From: Bin87 sp963663945
Lineage (GTDB): Bacteria; Chloroflexota; Dehalococcoidia; Lucifugimonadales; UBA3495
Direction: 5' to 3'
Assembly (NCBI GenBank): GCA_963663945.1
Contig: OY760687.1
Coordinates: forward strand, 1,488,001-1,552,000
Length of the DNA stretch: 64,000 nucleotides
The translations under genes were made by a program, and so were the position numbers. The notes below the pieces were generated by a model. It did not search any database. It worked only from the letters and a program-made list of their open reading frames with translations, and was not told the origin of the DNA. This document shows, piece by piece, positions 34,008 through 43,011 of this stretch; position 1 is the stretch's first letter; the number at the start of each line of letters is the position of its first letter.

Positions 34008-34690
34008 CCACTGCCGCCAAACCTGTTCGACAAACTGACGCAGCAGCCGGGACCGAATTGCCGCCATTGGTTCCGCTGCGCGTCGATCTGTCAGCGCTGG
34101 GTATGGACTCGCGCGCGCCGGATTTCGCCGAGCGGTTTTTCCGCATGGCCTGCGATAACGAGCCCTATGAGTTTGAATACTCCCGCCAGGGAGAATTGAT
34201 CGTTACCCCGCTGGCAGGTTGGGGAAAGAACGTCGGCGAGAACGCGACCAATGTGGCGTTGTTTTCGTGGAGACTGGAAAACGGCGGTTGCTCGTTTTCG
34301 CAGACCGTGCTGTACCAGTTGCCCAGCGGCGCTATATACATGCCCGATGCCGCCTGGATCACTCAGGAACGGTTCGACGCTCTCCGCTCCGGCGAGTACA
34401 CCAGCACCATCCCCGGCGCTCCCGATTTCGTCGTGGAAGTCCGTTCCCGCACTGACAGCGTCAACGCCGGTTTGGTCAAAATGCAGGAATGGATGGATGG
34501 CGGCGCCAGGCTCGGCTGGTATATCGATCCCTACGGCCGTCGCGTTTACGTTTATCGGGCAGGACGGGAAGTTGAAGCCCTGGACGATCCCGAAACCCTG
34601 TCCGGCGAAGACGTGCTGACCGGTTTCCTATTTGAAGTGAAGAGGCTTGTGTTCGACCGCTACGCCGAACTGACGGGCCACGGAGAATAA
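34004..34690 (+). CDS. Uma2 family protein (DUF820, restriction-endonuclease fold)
   Basis: A 228-residue Uma2 protein with the PD-(D/E)xK nuclease fold. Key residues are the acidic PDAAWI strand near 117 and PDFVVEVRS near 143, the usual D...ExK-like arrangement. Uma2 proteins are numerous in cyanobacteria and Chloroflexota and their role is unknown. The ATGA overlap with the sulfite oxidase gene suggests translational coupling, an odd pairing. Confidence 0.87.
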   Translation: MTTAAKPVRQTDAAAGTELPPLVPLRVDLSALGMDSRAPDFAERFFRMACDNEPYEFEYSRQGELIVTPLAGWGKNVGENATNVALFSWRLENGGCSFSQTVLYQLPSGAIYMPDAAWITQERFDALRSGEYTSTIPGAPDFVVEVRSRTDSVNAGLVKMQEWMDGGARLGWYIDPYGRRVYVYRAGREVEALDDPETLSGEDVLTGFLFEVKRLVFDRYAELTGHGE

Positions 34691-34694
34691 CCGC

Positions 34695-35849
34695 ATGACC
34701 ACAATCGCTTCCATCCTGGAACAGGCCCCCGTAGTGGCCGCGGAGTGGGCCGAAGAGCGAGCCGATCGCCAGCAGCGCACCAAGGGCGACCCCGCCGACT
34801 ATGCGCGCCTGGCCCAGATCGGCGTACCTCTGTTGGCGGTGCCCACCGACCTGGGGGGTACCTGGGAGAGCATCGAACAGTCCGCTCGCCCCATCTGTTC
34901 AATGCTGAGAAAACTGGCTGTGGGCGACCCGTCCATCACGCTGGCCAGCGCCATGCATCACCTCGTGTTGTCATCGTGGCGCCTGCCCACGGTCCCCGAG
35001 CCCTTCACCGCCGGTTGGATCAAGCAGCGCAACGCAGTGTTCGATACCGTCCACAGCGGGTGCTGGTGGGGCACCATCGTCAGTGAGCCTGGCTCCGGCG
35101 GCGACACCTCCCGCACCGCCAGCGTTTGTGAACCCGACGGCGAAAGCGACTTCGGCTATCGTATCTCCGGTCAAAAGCACTTCGGCAGCGGATCCGGCCT
35201 GACCTCCTTCATGACCACCCGGGCGCTGGCCGCCGGCGAAACCGTTCCCGATCTGTTCTTCATGGAGGTTCGGGACCAGCCGTGGGATGGGTCAACCGGC
35301 CTGAAGCTGACCGCAGAGTGGCGCGGGCACGGCATGAAGTCCACCAATAGCCACGCCTTCCAATTCTCCGAGTTTCCGGCTACCCGAGTAGCCTGGCCCA
35401 ACCACCAGGCGGAACTGATGGGCGCCAACGGGGGGCTGGGATCCGCAGCGTTCACCTCGGTGATTGTGGGCGTGGTGGATGCGGCCATGGATTACGTGCG
35501 CCCTCGCATCAAGAACGGTATGGCATCCGACCCCGGGTTGCGTGCCTTCCAGCAGGTCGAATGGGCCCACGCCGAACAGGAGGCCTGGCTGATCGGCCAG
35601 GCTTGGGAGGGCGCCATCCGCTGCCTGGAGACCAACACCGGTCGCCGGGAGCTCCTTCTGGCCAAGGAGAGCGTGGCCCGCCTCGCCGAGGACTGCCTGG
35701 GACGTCTCTGCAAGCTATCCGGGGGCAGCGCTTATACCCGTTACTCTCCGCTGTCCGTCTGGTACGACGACGTGCGGGCTCTGGGTTACCTGCGGCCGCC
35801 TTGGGCTCTGGCGTGGGATCAGGTTTTCCAGCAGAGCCTCGGCGAATAA
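34695..35849 (+). CDS. Acyl-CoA dehydrogenase-like flavoprotein
   Basis: A 384-residue flavoenzyme of the acyl-CoA dehydrogenase superfamily. VSEPGSGGDTSRTA near 132-145 is the FAD-binding loop, and the C-terminal helical domain ends with KLSGGSAYTRYSPLSVWYDDVRALGYLRPPW. That last segment looks like monooxygenase relatives (DszC, HpaB-like) where the usual catalytic Glu is absent, so desulfurising or hydroxylating activity is possible. It follows the Uma2 gene by four bases. Confidence 0.8.
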   Translation: MTTIASILEQAPVVAAEWAEERADRQQRTKGDPADYARLAQIGVPLLAVPTDLGGTWESIEQSARPICSMLRKLAVGDPSITLASAMHHLVLSSWRLPTVPEPFTAGWIKQRNAVFDTVHSGCWWGTIVSEPGSGGDTSRTASVCEPDGESDFGYRISGQKHFGSGSGLTSFMTTRALAAGETVPDLFFMEVRDQPWDGSTGLKLTAEWRGHGMKSTNSHAFQFSEFPATRVAWPNHQAELMGANGGLGSAAFTSVIVGVVDAAMDYVRPRIKNGMASDPGLRAFQQVEWAHAEQEAWLIGQAWEGAIRCLETNTGRRELLLAKESVARLAEDCLGRLCKLSGGSAYTRYSPLSVWYDDVRALGYLRPPWALAWDQVFQQSLGE

Positions 35850-35872
35850 TGCGGTAGCCGCGTAATTCGCAA

Positions 35873-35902
35873 TTGGCATAGTGGCCGCCAGAGGAGTAAA
35901 AT
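35873..35902 (+). promoter_or_regulatory. Near-consensus promoter before a small membrane protein gene
   Basis: TTGGCA (35873-35878), 18 bases, then TAAAAT (35897-35902). Transcription would start at about 35909, two bases from the first ATG, so the message could be leaderless. Confidence 0.6.
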
Positions 35903-35910
35903 ACGGCGCC

Positions 35911-36201
35911 ATGGTTGGGTACGCTAGGCGGAACGTTGCCATGTTGACCTCCATCGGCGCGATGGTGGCCACAGTGTTGTTGATCGTCTTCCTGGGTGCG
36001 TGGGCGGTTTCTGCCGCCGGCGATTCGGATTTCTCCAGTCTCGCCAACACTGCCACCGCCGGATTTGCCGGGACCCCTTACGATTCCGGCTCTGCGCCCG
36101 CCGACTCTGATGCCGACTCTGTCCCTCGTTTGGCTTCGGCGACCCCAGTCTCTGAAACCTGGTGGGGCAAATCGTTCCTCGTAGCCTGCCCGCTGCACTG
36201 A
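35911..36201 (+). CDS. Small single-span membrane protein (unrecognised)
   Basis: A 96-residue protein with one hydrophobic segment (SIGAMVATVLLIVFLGAWAVSAAG), then a Ser/Ala/Asp-rich outside segment. No family recognised. The ATG at 35911 would give a leaderless message; an ATG at 35941 is an alternative. It precedes an MFS transporter gene and shares its direction. Codon use looks normal but evidence is limited. Confidence 0.45.
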   Translation: MVGYARRNVAMLTSIGAMVATVLLIVFLGAWAVSAAGDSDFSSLANTATAGFAGTPYDSGSAPADSDADSVPRLASATPVSETWWGKSFLVACPLH

Positions 36202-36233
36202 CCCTCTGATTCCTCTGTAGGAGATCACTCCGA

Positions 36234-37685
36234 ATGGCTTCCCTTTATGGACTCCGCCGACCCACCGGACGGTTTCATTATGCGTGGGTAATCCTGGGCA
36301 TACTTGCCGTTGTGCAGATTTTCGGCCAGTCGATTTCCATGTCGGCCGGCATCATGATCCCGGAGCTCCGCGAGCCCCTCTCCGAAGGCGGCAAGTTCGG
36401 TTGGCCCGTGGGACTCATTGGCGCCGCCCTGGCCGGATACTACCTGGTGGGCTCACTCACCTCCCCGTACAGTGGCCGCCTCGGCGACACCCTTGGCGCC
36501 CGCAAACTGCTCGTTGCCGGAGGGATCCTGTTCGGCACGAGCATGATCCTGATCGGGTTCATCACCCACATCTGGCAGTTCTTCATCGTCTACAGCGTCA
36601 TGCTCGCGCTCACCTCATCCATCACCATCGTCCCGCTGATGGCCGCCGTAAACCCCTGGTTCAAGCGCCGGCTCGGGTTGGGGATCGGTCTCATGTGGGC
36701 AGCCGGCGGATTGGGCGCGGCGCTGCTGGCTCCGGTCTATTCTGTCCTGCTGGAGCAATTCGGCTGGACCACCACCTTCGTCTGCATCGGCGCGTTCGGC
36801 GGCGGGATCACGCTGCTGCTGGTGCCTTTCTTCCGCAACCAACCGGCGGAAAAAGGCCTGCTCGCCTATGGCGCAAGCCCGCATGACAGGCCCGCCAAGG
36901 TCTTCAACCAGGAAGCCGCCAAGGTCAGGCTCCAGATCTTCCAGAAGCAGATGCGTCATACCCGCGCTTTCTGGAACCTGCCGGTAATCCATGGACTGGG
37001 CTGCGCCGGCCACGGCATCGTCCTGATCTACGTGATCGACTATGCCGTCAAAGAGGGAGTGCTGTTCACCACCGCTGCGATCATCCTGACGCTGATTCAG
37101 ATATTCAGCATCGCCGGCCGTTTCGCCGTGCCCATCATCACCGAACGCATCGGCGGCAAGCCGATCATGGCTACCGCTCTGGCGATCCAGGCTCTTTCCG
37201 TCGGGCTTCTGTTACTGCCCTCGGGCATCCTGGGATACACTGCGAATGTTGCTTTGCCCTTCATGGGGTCGTTCGAAATTCCGTTGGCATTCTTCCTCTT
37301 CGGAATGGTGTTCGGGCTGGGTTTCGGTGGCGAAATGTCCGCTTACCCGGTGGTCAACCGCCAGTACTACGGAACCGGCCCCGTCGGCTCGGTGTACGGT
37401 ATGCAGATCTCCGGAGCCATGATGGGCCACTGCATATCCACGGTGGCGGCCGGTTTCATCATCCAGTTCCTGAGCTTTGGCCATGCTTTCCTGCTGTCCA
37501 TGGTGTTCAGCGGCCTGGGCGTAATCATCATCATGACCCTGGAAACCACCAAGCGCGAACTGATCCCCAACTGGGAAGACCAGTTGCCCGCCGAAGCCCG
37601 AACCGCGCCACCGCCGGCCATGGTTCCACCGGCGGCAGCTGCCACCGGTGTCGCGTTCGGCAGCGCCGGCGGCGACGGCAACTGA
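36234..37685 (+). CDS. MFS transporter (OFA/monocarboxylate type)
   Basis: A 483-residue major facilitator with 12 predicted transmembrane helices and a long central loop (about 205-245, RNQPAEKGLLAYGASPHDRP). The motif GRLGDTLGARKLL after helix 2 matches the MFS A-motif. The overall pattern fits oxalate/formate or monocarboxylate carriers. TAGGAG lies before the ATG. The tail (about 450-483) is Pro/Ala-rich. Substrate cannot be assigned. Confidence 0.88.
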   Translation: MASLYGLRRPTGRFHYAWVILGILAVVQIFGQSISMSAGIMIPELREPLSEGGKFGWPVGLIGAALAGYYLVGSLTSPYSGRLGDTLGARKLLVAGGILFGTSMILIGFITHIWQFFIVYSVMLALTSSITIVPLMAAVNPWFKRRLGLGIGLMWAAGGLGAALLAPVYSVLLEQFGWTTTFVCIGAFGGGITLLLVPFFRNQPAEKGLLAYGASPHDRPAKVFNQEAAKVRLQIFQKQMRHTRAFWNLPVIHGLGCAGHGIVLIYVIDYAVKEGVLFTTAAIILTLIQIFSIAGRFAVPIITERIGGKPIMATALAIQALSVGLLLLPSGILGYTANVALPFMGSFEIPLAFFLFGMVFGLGFGGEMSAYPVVNRQYYGTGPVGSVYGMQISGAMMGHCISTVAAGFIIQFLSFGHAFLLSMVFSGLGVIIIMTLETTKRELIPNWEDQLPAEARTAPPPAMVPPAAAATGVAFGSAGGDGN

Positions 37686-37705
37686 CTGTTCCACCGCGAG
37701 TTGCC

Positions 37706-38104
37706 ATGACCACCGACCTGGCGTTCCTGTGCGACTCTGCCTTTGAGGACCGGGGCAAGTTGCACGCTCTTGGCGTCGGGATCGACGGGGTGTCCGGCGG
37801 TTCGCTGCCCATGACGCATCCCCGGTTCGTGGTCGTTTGCGTGATGCGCTACTCCATTGTCGAAGCCGGCGACAAGCGCATGGCAATCCGCTTGCTGACG
37901 CCCGACGCCCGGGATGCCGTCCCGCCCATCGAGCAGGACATCACGCTCCCGGTCCGCGACGGCGTTGTGGACGCCACCGCCAGGATTATCGCCGAAGTCA
38001 ACGGTGTGACTTTTAACCAAGGCGGGCCCCACGCGTTCCACGTTGCGATCGACGGTGCGGAAGTGGCCCGGTTGCCCATCAGCGTCAGCGTGCGCGGTTC
38101 CTGA
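37706..38104 (+). CDS. DUF6941-like small protein
   Basis: A 132-residue protein with the pattern LAFLCDSAFEDRGKLHALGVGIDGV, then HPRFVVVCVMRYSIVEAGDKRMAIRLLTPDG-like strands and a C-terminal RLPISVSV strand. It resembles DUF6941 family proteins, which have no known role. It lies between the MFS gene (20 bases) and the ITPase gene (13 bases) and may be on one transcript. Confidence 0.65.
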   Translation: MTTDLAFLCDSAFEDRGKLHALGVGIDGVSGGSLPMTHPRFVVVCVMRYSIVEAGDKRMAIRLLTPDARDAVPPIEQDITLPVRDGVVDATARIIAEVNGVTFNQGGPHAFHVAIDGAEVARLPISVSVRGS

Positions 38105-38117
38105 TCGCGGGTCCACA

Positions 38118-38777
38118 TTGTCCCCTCCCGAAATACTGCTGGCCACCGGCAATCCCGACAAGCAGCGCATGCTCGGCTGGCTCCTGGAGGGCACGCCGCT
38201 GTGCGCCGTGTCGCCCTCCGAATTGAGCGTGAATGCAGTCCCCGATGAGCATGGCGACACCCATGAAGCCATCGCCCGCGCCAAGGCAGAGGAGTGGTCG
38301 CGGGTGGCGGGAATGCCGGCCATAGCCAGTGACGGCGGACTCGTGGTTCCTTTATTGGGGGCAAATTGGGAGAGCCGGCACACGCACCGCTTCGCCGGCC
38401 CGGCTGCTGATGACGCCGAACGCCAGCGCCGCCTGATGCAGATGATGCAACCGTTCTCCGGTGACCAGCGCAATGCTGCATTCGTTGAAGCCCTGGCCAT
38501 CGCAGATTGTGGTAAGACGGTCGCATCGTGGGAAGTTTCCGGCGCCACCGGTCGCATCGTTGATAGCCTTGCCGACCGGGGTGGCGATACCGACGGCGAC
38601 GGCTTCTGGGTCTTTCCCCTGTGGTACTTCCCGGAGTTCGGTCGGACCTACGACCGCCTGACGGAAGCCGAGCGAGCCGGATTGGGTGATCACTGGCAGA
38701 CTCTGCGGACCCGGGTTCGCGAATTCATTCCCGGATGGCTGGCTGGCCTCTCCGATCCATCAAATGGGCTACAATGA
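38118..38777 (+). CDS. RdgB/HAM1-like NTP pyrophosphatase
   Basis: A 219-residue protein of the Ham1/RdgB family that removes non-canonical purine nucleotides (ITP, XTP). LLATGNPDKQRML is the N-terminal phosphate loop and ASDGGL the active-site loop, with RFAGP later. The TTG at 38118 is the best start; no ATG precedes the conserved N-terminus in frame. It is more divergent than classical RdgB, so substrate choice may differ. Confidence 0.8.
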   Translation: MSPPEILLATGNPDKQRMLGWLLEGTPLCAVSPSELSVNAVPDEHGDTHEAIARAKAEEWSRVAGMPAIASDGGLVVPLLGANWESRHTHRFAGPAADDAERQRRLMQMMQPFSGDQRNAAFVEALAIADCGKTVASWEVSGATGRIVDSLADRGGDTDGDGFWVFPLWYFPEFGRTYDRLTEAERAGLGDHWQTLRTRVREFIPGWLAGLSDPSNGLQ

Positions 38778-38810
38778 TCCGGCCACAATTTATCGCCCAC
38801 GGAGCCGCCC

Positions 38811-39764
38811 TTGACCGCCCTGCACGCCGAACACGAACCAACTGTCCCCGCTTCAGTGGAAGACGTACAGGCCCTCCTGCGGGATCAGGCGTACGTCACC
38901 GACCGGGGGCTGGCCATCGCCATTTTCCTCGCGCTGAAACTGCGCCGACCCCTGTTCCTGGAAGGTGAGGCCGGCGTCGGCAAGACCGAAATCGCGCGCG
39001 CTCTGGCCGCGGGCCTGGGCACCGACCTGATCCGGTTGCAGTGCTACGAAGGTCTTGACATCAACCACGCGGTCTACGAGTGGAACCACACCCGCCAACT
39101 GCTTGAAATCCGCATGATGGAAGCCCGGCGCGAAGGTGGGAACAGTGAAACCGCGGCGGTCGACCTGTTCAGCCCTCGGTTCCTGATCAAACGCCCGCTG
39201 CTTGAGGCCATCGACGAGGGCCGGGATCGCGCTCCGGTGCTCCTGATCGACGAGCTCGATCGCTCCGACGAGGAGTTCGAAGGGTTCCTCCTGGAGCTTC
39301 TCGCCGACTACCAGATCACGATTCCGGAACTGGGCACCTTTCAAGCCGCATTTCCGCCCGTCGTCGTGGTCACTTCCAATCGCACCCGCGAGGTCCACGA
39401 CGCCCTGAAGCGCCGCTGCCTCTACTACTGGGTCGACTACCCCGACTACCAGAAGGAACTCCAGATCGTCACCGAAAGACTCCCGGACGCCCCCAGGCAG
39501 CTGGCTCAGCAGGTCACCGGGTTCATCCAGGAACTTCGCGAAACCGAGCTTTTCAAGATCCCCGGCGTCTCCGAGACGCTGGACTGGACGTCCGCTCTCA
39601 TGGCGTTGAACATGCGGGAACTCGAGCCCGAGGTCATCGACGATACCCTGGGGATCATGCTCAAGTACCAGGACGATATCGAAGCCGTGCGCGGTGAGCC
39701 CGCCCGGGCGCTCCTCGAACGGTCACGCAACCGTGGGCCCCGGCGCGGCGGACGGAGAGGTTAG
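38811..39764 (+). CDS. MoxR-type AAA+ ATPase (CoxD-like)
   Basis: A 317-residue MoxR ATPase. Walker A is GEAGVGKTE and Walker B is LLIDELDR; the sensor region follows (VVVTSNRTREVHDALKRRCLYYWVDYPD). CoxD-like members help mature molybdenum enzymes such as CO dehydrogenase, usually with a von Willebrand-domain CoxE. No coxE is adjacent. TTG at 38811 with GGAG upstream is the best start. The C-terminus is Arg/Gly-rich (RSRNRGPRRGGRRG). Confidence 0.88.
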   Translation: MTALHAEHEPTVPASVEDVQALLRDQAYVTDRGLAIAIFLALKLRRPLFLEGEAGVGKTEIARALAAGLGTDLIRLQCYEGLDINHAVYEWNHTRQLLEIRMMEARREGGNSETAAVDLFSPRFLIKRPLLEAIDEGRDRAPVLLIDELDRSDEEFEGFLLELLADYQITIPELGTFQAAFPPVVVVTSNRTREVHDALKRRCLYYWVDYPDYQKELQIVTERLPDAPRQLAQQVTGFIQELRETELFKIPGVSETLDWTSALMALNMRELEPEVIDDTLGIMLKYQDDIEAVRGEPARALLERSRNRGPRRGGRRG

Positions 39765-39765
39765 C

Positions 39766-40938
39766 ATGGACGCCAAGCACATTGTGGTCATCGGCGCCGG
39801 GATCATCGGCGCGTCCATCGCGTGGCGGCTCGCCTCCCGGGGCGCCCGCGTCACGATTATCGATCAGGGTGAGCCCGGCAGCGGCGCATCCAGTCACAGC
39901 TTCGCCTGGGTCAACGCCGGCGCCAAGGAGCCTGTTGGCTATCACAACCTCAACCGCCGCTCGCTGGAGATGTGGCCCCGATTCGCCGATGCCCTGGGCC
40001 AGGACGTTGGTTTGCGCTGGGGCGGCAAGGTCTCCTGGGAAGCAGACGCCGAAGCTGCAAATGCGCTCCTCGCCCGCGTGCAACAGCTTCAGGCCTGGGG
40101 CTATCCCACCCGCCAGGTCTCGCGCGAAGAACTGCAGGAACTGGAACCGGCCCTGAGCATTGGCTCAGTCGTCGCCGCCGAATACAGCGAAAACGAGGGC
40201 CAGGTCGAACCCCAAATGGTGGTCGACGCCTGCCTCCAACGGTTGCGTGAACTCGAAGCATCGGTAGTCGCCGGAGTGGAAGTTGTCGGATTGGGCAGGG
40301 ACTCACACAACCGCGTCAATTCGGTTAGGACCACCAATGGAGATTTCGATGCTGACGCCGTAGTAGTCGCCGCCGGCGCCACGACCACCGCCGTCGCCGC
40401 CATGGCCGGGGTGAATGTGCCTCAAGCCGAGAGCCCGGGTGTGGTTATCCGAACTTCCCCCATGCCGCCTCTGCTGCACAACGTGCCCATAGTGTACGCG
40501 CCTCCTTTGGAAGACGGTCGCCGCGAAATCCACCTGAGACAATGTCCTGACGGCCGGCTCATGATCGGGGAAGGGGACCAGGAAAGCCTGGCTGAGGACG
40601 ACAGCCGGGCCCATGCCGATGATCTGCTGGCCCGCGCCTGTCAGCACTTGCCCGGATTGGCGGGAGCCGAGGCCGTCCCCGTACCCGTGGGCTGGCGGCC
40701 CATGCCCCTTGATGGCTACCCCGTGATGGGGTTTGCCCCTGAGGCTCCCAACCTATACGTTGCCCTGACCCACAGCGGGGTCACGCTGTGTCCGGTCTTG
40801 AGTCAACTGGCCGCGCTGGAAATCTGCGAAGGCGCACGAGCCGAGGCCGTGCTCGGCCCGTACCGTCCCGAGCGGTTCGCCGGCGTTACGCCCGAGGCGG
40901 CCTCTCAAATGGCGCATCCTCGCGCCCGGCACCGTTAG
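39766..40938 (+). CDS. FAD-dependent oxidoreductase (DAO / glycine oxidase type)
   Basis: A 390-residue D-amino-acid-oxidase-like protein with FAD-binding VVIGAGIIGASIAWRLASRGARV near 6-28 and a C-terminal FAD loop GYPVMGFAPEAPNLYVALTHSGVTLCP. It resembles glycine or sarcosine oxidases and related dehydrogenases. The ATG at 39766 lies two bases after the MoxR stop with GGAGAGG upstream. Substrate unknown. Confidence 0.88.
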   Translation: MDAKHIVVIGAGIIGASIAWRLASRGARVTIIDQGEPGSGASSHSFAWVNAGAKEPVGYHNLNRRSLEMWPRFADALGQDVGLRWGGKVSWEADAEAANALLARVQQLQAWGYPTRQVSREELQELEPALSIGSVVAAEYSENEGQVEPQMVVDACLQRLRELEASVVAGVEVVGLGRDSHNRVNSVRTTNGDFDADAVVVAAGATTTAVAAMAGVNVPQAESPGVVIRTSPMPPLLHNVPIVYAPPLEDGRREIHLRQCPDGRLMIGEGDQESLAEDDSRAHADDLLARACQHLPGLAGAEAVPVPVGWRPMPLDGYPVMGFAPEAPNLYVALTHSGVTLCPVLSQLAALEICEGARAEAVLGPYRPERFAGVTPEAASQMAHPRARHR

Positions 40939-41066
40939 CCCGACAGCGCTCTTTCTTTGGGGCTCCCTGCTGGACCCGGGCCGATACGCGGTCGCGATTG
41001 GGGATTCCGCCGCGCGGCGTAGCCCCGCAATCCGCACTTTGACTGTTGCTACGCTGGATAAATTAT

Positions 41067-41097
41067 GGGGCCAACGAACGTGTTGTCCGCTGGCCCC
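41067..41097. repeat. Inverted repeat (stem-loop 1)
   Basis: GGGGCCA (41067-41073) and TGGCCCC (41091-41097) pair over a 17-base loop. Confidence 0.5.
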
Positions 41098-41100
41098 GAT

Positions 41101-41118
41101 TTCGGCTTATACGCCGAA
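41101..41118. repeat. Inverted repeat (stem-loop 2)
   Basis: TTCGGC and GCCGAA pair over a six-base loop, directly after stem-loop 1. Confidence 0.5.
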
Positions 41119-41133
41119 TGATTGCTATCGATG

Positions 41134-41153
41134 GTGGCGTCGCAAGACGCCAC
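41134..41153. repeat. Inverted repeat with GNRA loop (stem-loop 3)
   Basis: GTGGCGTC and GACGCCAC form an eight-base-pair stem closed by GCAA, a GNRA-type loop on the plus strand. No T-tract follows, so it is not an ordinary terminator. Confidence 0.55.
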
Positions 41154-41393
41154 GGACCTCGAGCCCTACGCGGAGTTATTGCCTCCGTCGATATAATCGT
41201 TCCCTCGGTCCGTTCAACCCTTCGCCTTCAAGCCCACAGGCATAGTCTGGGCATGTCCGGCGTCAGCCCGGTCGGGCCTGGCAAAGCCTCAGCTCCGAAC
41301 ACGGTGGTCGGGTTGTCATGAATGGGTCTTAACGCAGCCCTCCTGACGGACCAGTCCGCCTCGCGGCCGTTGCAGTGCGGCGACCGGGTCCGG

Positions 41394-41699
41394 TTACTGC
41401 GCTCCCACGTGTATGAGTGTGGCCGCCGGGATGCTCCCCACGTCCTGGCCATACTCGTTGACCCCGATGAGACGGCTTCCAATCGCCGAGGACGTTGCCG
41501 AGTAGACTCCCGCGGGCGGCTCTGCCGACCAGACTTGCGTTGCGCCGTATGGGGTTTGGTCCGCCGACGCCATCATCAAGCCCATCACTGCGGCCAGCGA
41601 GACACCGACCAGCGCCAATATCCACAACCCCTTCAGCCCTTTCGGTTTGCCACTGCCCTGCATCCTGGGTCTGACCTTTTGCCTGTTCGCTGCAAACAT
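41394..41699 (-). CDS. Small membrane protein (unrecognised)
   Basis: A 101-residue protein with a basic N-terminus, one hydrophobic segment (GLWILALVGVSLAAVMGLMMA) and an extracytoplasmic tail of about 50 residues rich in Gly/Ala/Ser. No family recognised. The ATG at 41699 has AGGAGG exactly six bases upstream, the best evidence for it. An ATG at 41705 lacks that spacing. Confidence 0.6.
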   Translation of the reverse strand: MFAANRQKVRPRMQGSGKPKGLKGLWILALVGVSLAAVMGLMMASADQTPYGATQVWSAEPPAGVYSATSSAIGSRLIGVNEYGQDVGSIPAATLIHVGAQ

Positions 41700-42016
41700 G
41701 GTCACCTCCTCGATTGCTTATTGCGTCGGCCTGCTTTCCTTCCCGTAAATATTGGTATGAATGGTGTATGTACCCCGTGGCGATTTCTTCCGGCGTCGCC
41801 GCCAACTCGCTAGCTGCCCCTGCCCCTATGTGGCGACTTGCCTCGAGCATTTTGGGGTGAATTTTTTCCGCAATCGTTTCCATCGTTCGCAACCGGATCG
41901 GCAATTCTTGCTGTGCTTACGCGCTTTTGTTGCTGTCTCGACAAATGGACGGGGCCAAGCGATTCCACACTCACCCACCTGACTAAACCCTTGCCAAATC
42001 CCCGTCCATGTATGGA

Positions 42017-42080
42017 TGATAGCGTCCGTTTGTGAAAACCAAGTGAAGAATGAGCGTAATAATATGAACATAACGTGAAT
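42017..42080. repeat. Imperfect direct repeat copy A
   Basis: A segment of about 64 bases beginning GATAGCGTCCG and containing AAACCAAGTGAA and ATGAACATAACGTGAATAT. It aligns by eye with 43012-43080. Confidence 0.4.
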
Positions 42081-43011
42081 ATCTGACCGACTAGTGCCCG
42101 TCAAATCTGGTTGTTCTGCATATCCAAGTGTGGATCTTCGGATACATGCGATTTATTCAGTGACCGAGTGGACACCTGCTGTTGCTTGACCAGATACCAG
42201 GCGCTGTCGGTACCGTTCGTCGCTAGCGCTGCGCCGTAGCCTTGGCGGCCAGACAAACGCCGGCCGGATCTGGGTCATCGGTCCGTCTTCGCATTAATGA
42301 CCACAAACCGTGTGGGCATGAACGGAGGTATTGGCTCGATTGCCCAAGGGTATCAATCCGATTGCGGCACTTCCAGGCAATGATCCTTTGCGCCTCGGCA
42401 GCGCGAATAGCCAATCGCTTTCTCGTCCGCTTTGGCGTTGGCAACGGCCTGGTTTCCCCTATCCCCCGCATTCTCATGTTCACCGGGCCGTCCCGAGACG
42501 GTCGAAAAAAGGAGAGGCCAGCGAGTGTTATCACCCGCTGGCCTCGATTGCGGCGCGCCTATGCGTATTTTGGTTTATGCCGGCCCCATCGCTATGTGCT
42601 CCGGTGCCATTGAGTTGTTTTGAGGCTATGGCGTTTATACACGCCCGTCGATGCCGGTTCGACATGCCCTGGTTTTGGCGAATTATGGAGCCGCCAGGAC
42701 GTCGGGTAGATTTGATGCTTTAGCCCTATTCGGACCGTTGTTACCGCGATACGGCGGTGGTTCCCTCCTGAGTGGCGCGCCACGGTGCTGTTATCCTCGA
42801 GATATGGTGGGCAGCGCTGGCCCCAGGATGGCCACGGGCGACGCGTCCATCACCGCGACCAGCGCGCATTCCCTGAGTGTGAGTCTCCCGTCTCTGTTTT
42901 GTGTTGCCAGCATTTTATGTCCTACCCCTCATTGGTGGTTTTCTGCGAACGACCGGCGAGGCTCTGCCTTTCGGTGTCGCCGTCCCCGTGTGGCCTCGTT
43001 CGCATCTGAGT

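Larger units (their letters stand above)
40939..41393. other. Convergent intergenic region with three hairpins
   Basis: About 455 bases between the converging FAD oxidoreductase gene and the small membrane-protein gene. Three stem-loops are listed separately at 41067-41153. Short open frames here have no binding sites or recognisable products. Confidence 0.5.

Noticed and set aside
41046..41321. Plus-strand frame of 91 codons across the hairpins
   Set aside because: No ribosome-binding site and it is interrupted by strong stem-loops; no recognised product.
41329..41904. Minus-strand frame overlapping the small membrane-protein gene
   Set aside because: It runs through the strong AGGAGG site of the better-supported gene at 41394-41699. 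The upstream 70 residues look faintly protein-like but no start or family supports it.
41826..42104. Minus-strand frame of 92 codons in the gene-poor island
   Set aside because: No ribosome-binding site, no recognised segment, composition looks random.
42223..42534. Possible transposase remnant in the island
   Set aside because: No catalytic motif or terminal inverted repeat found in any frame.
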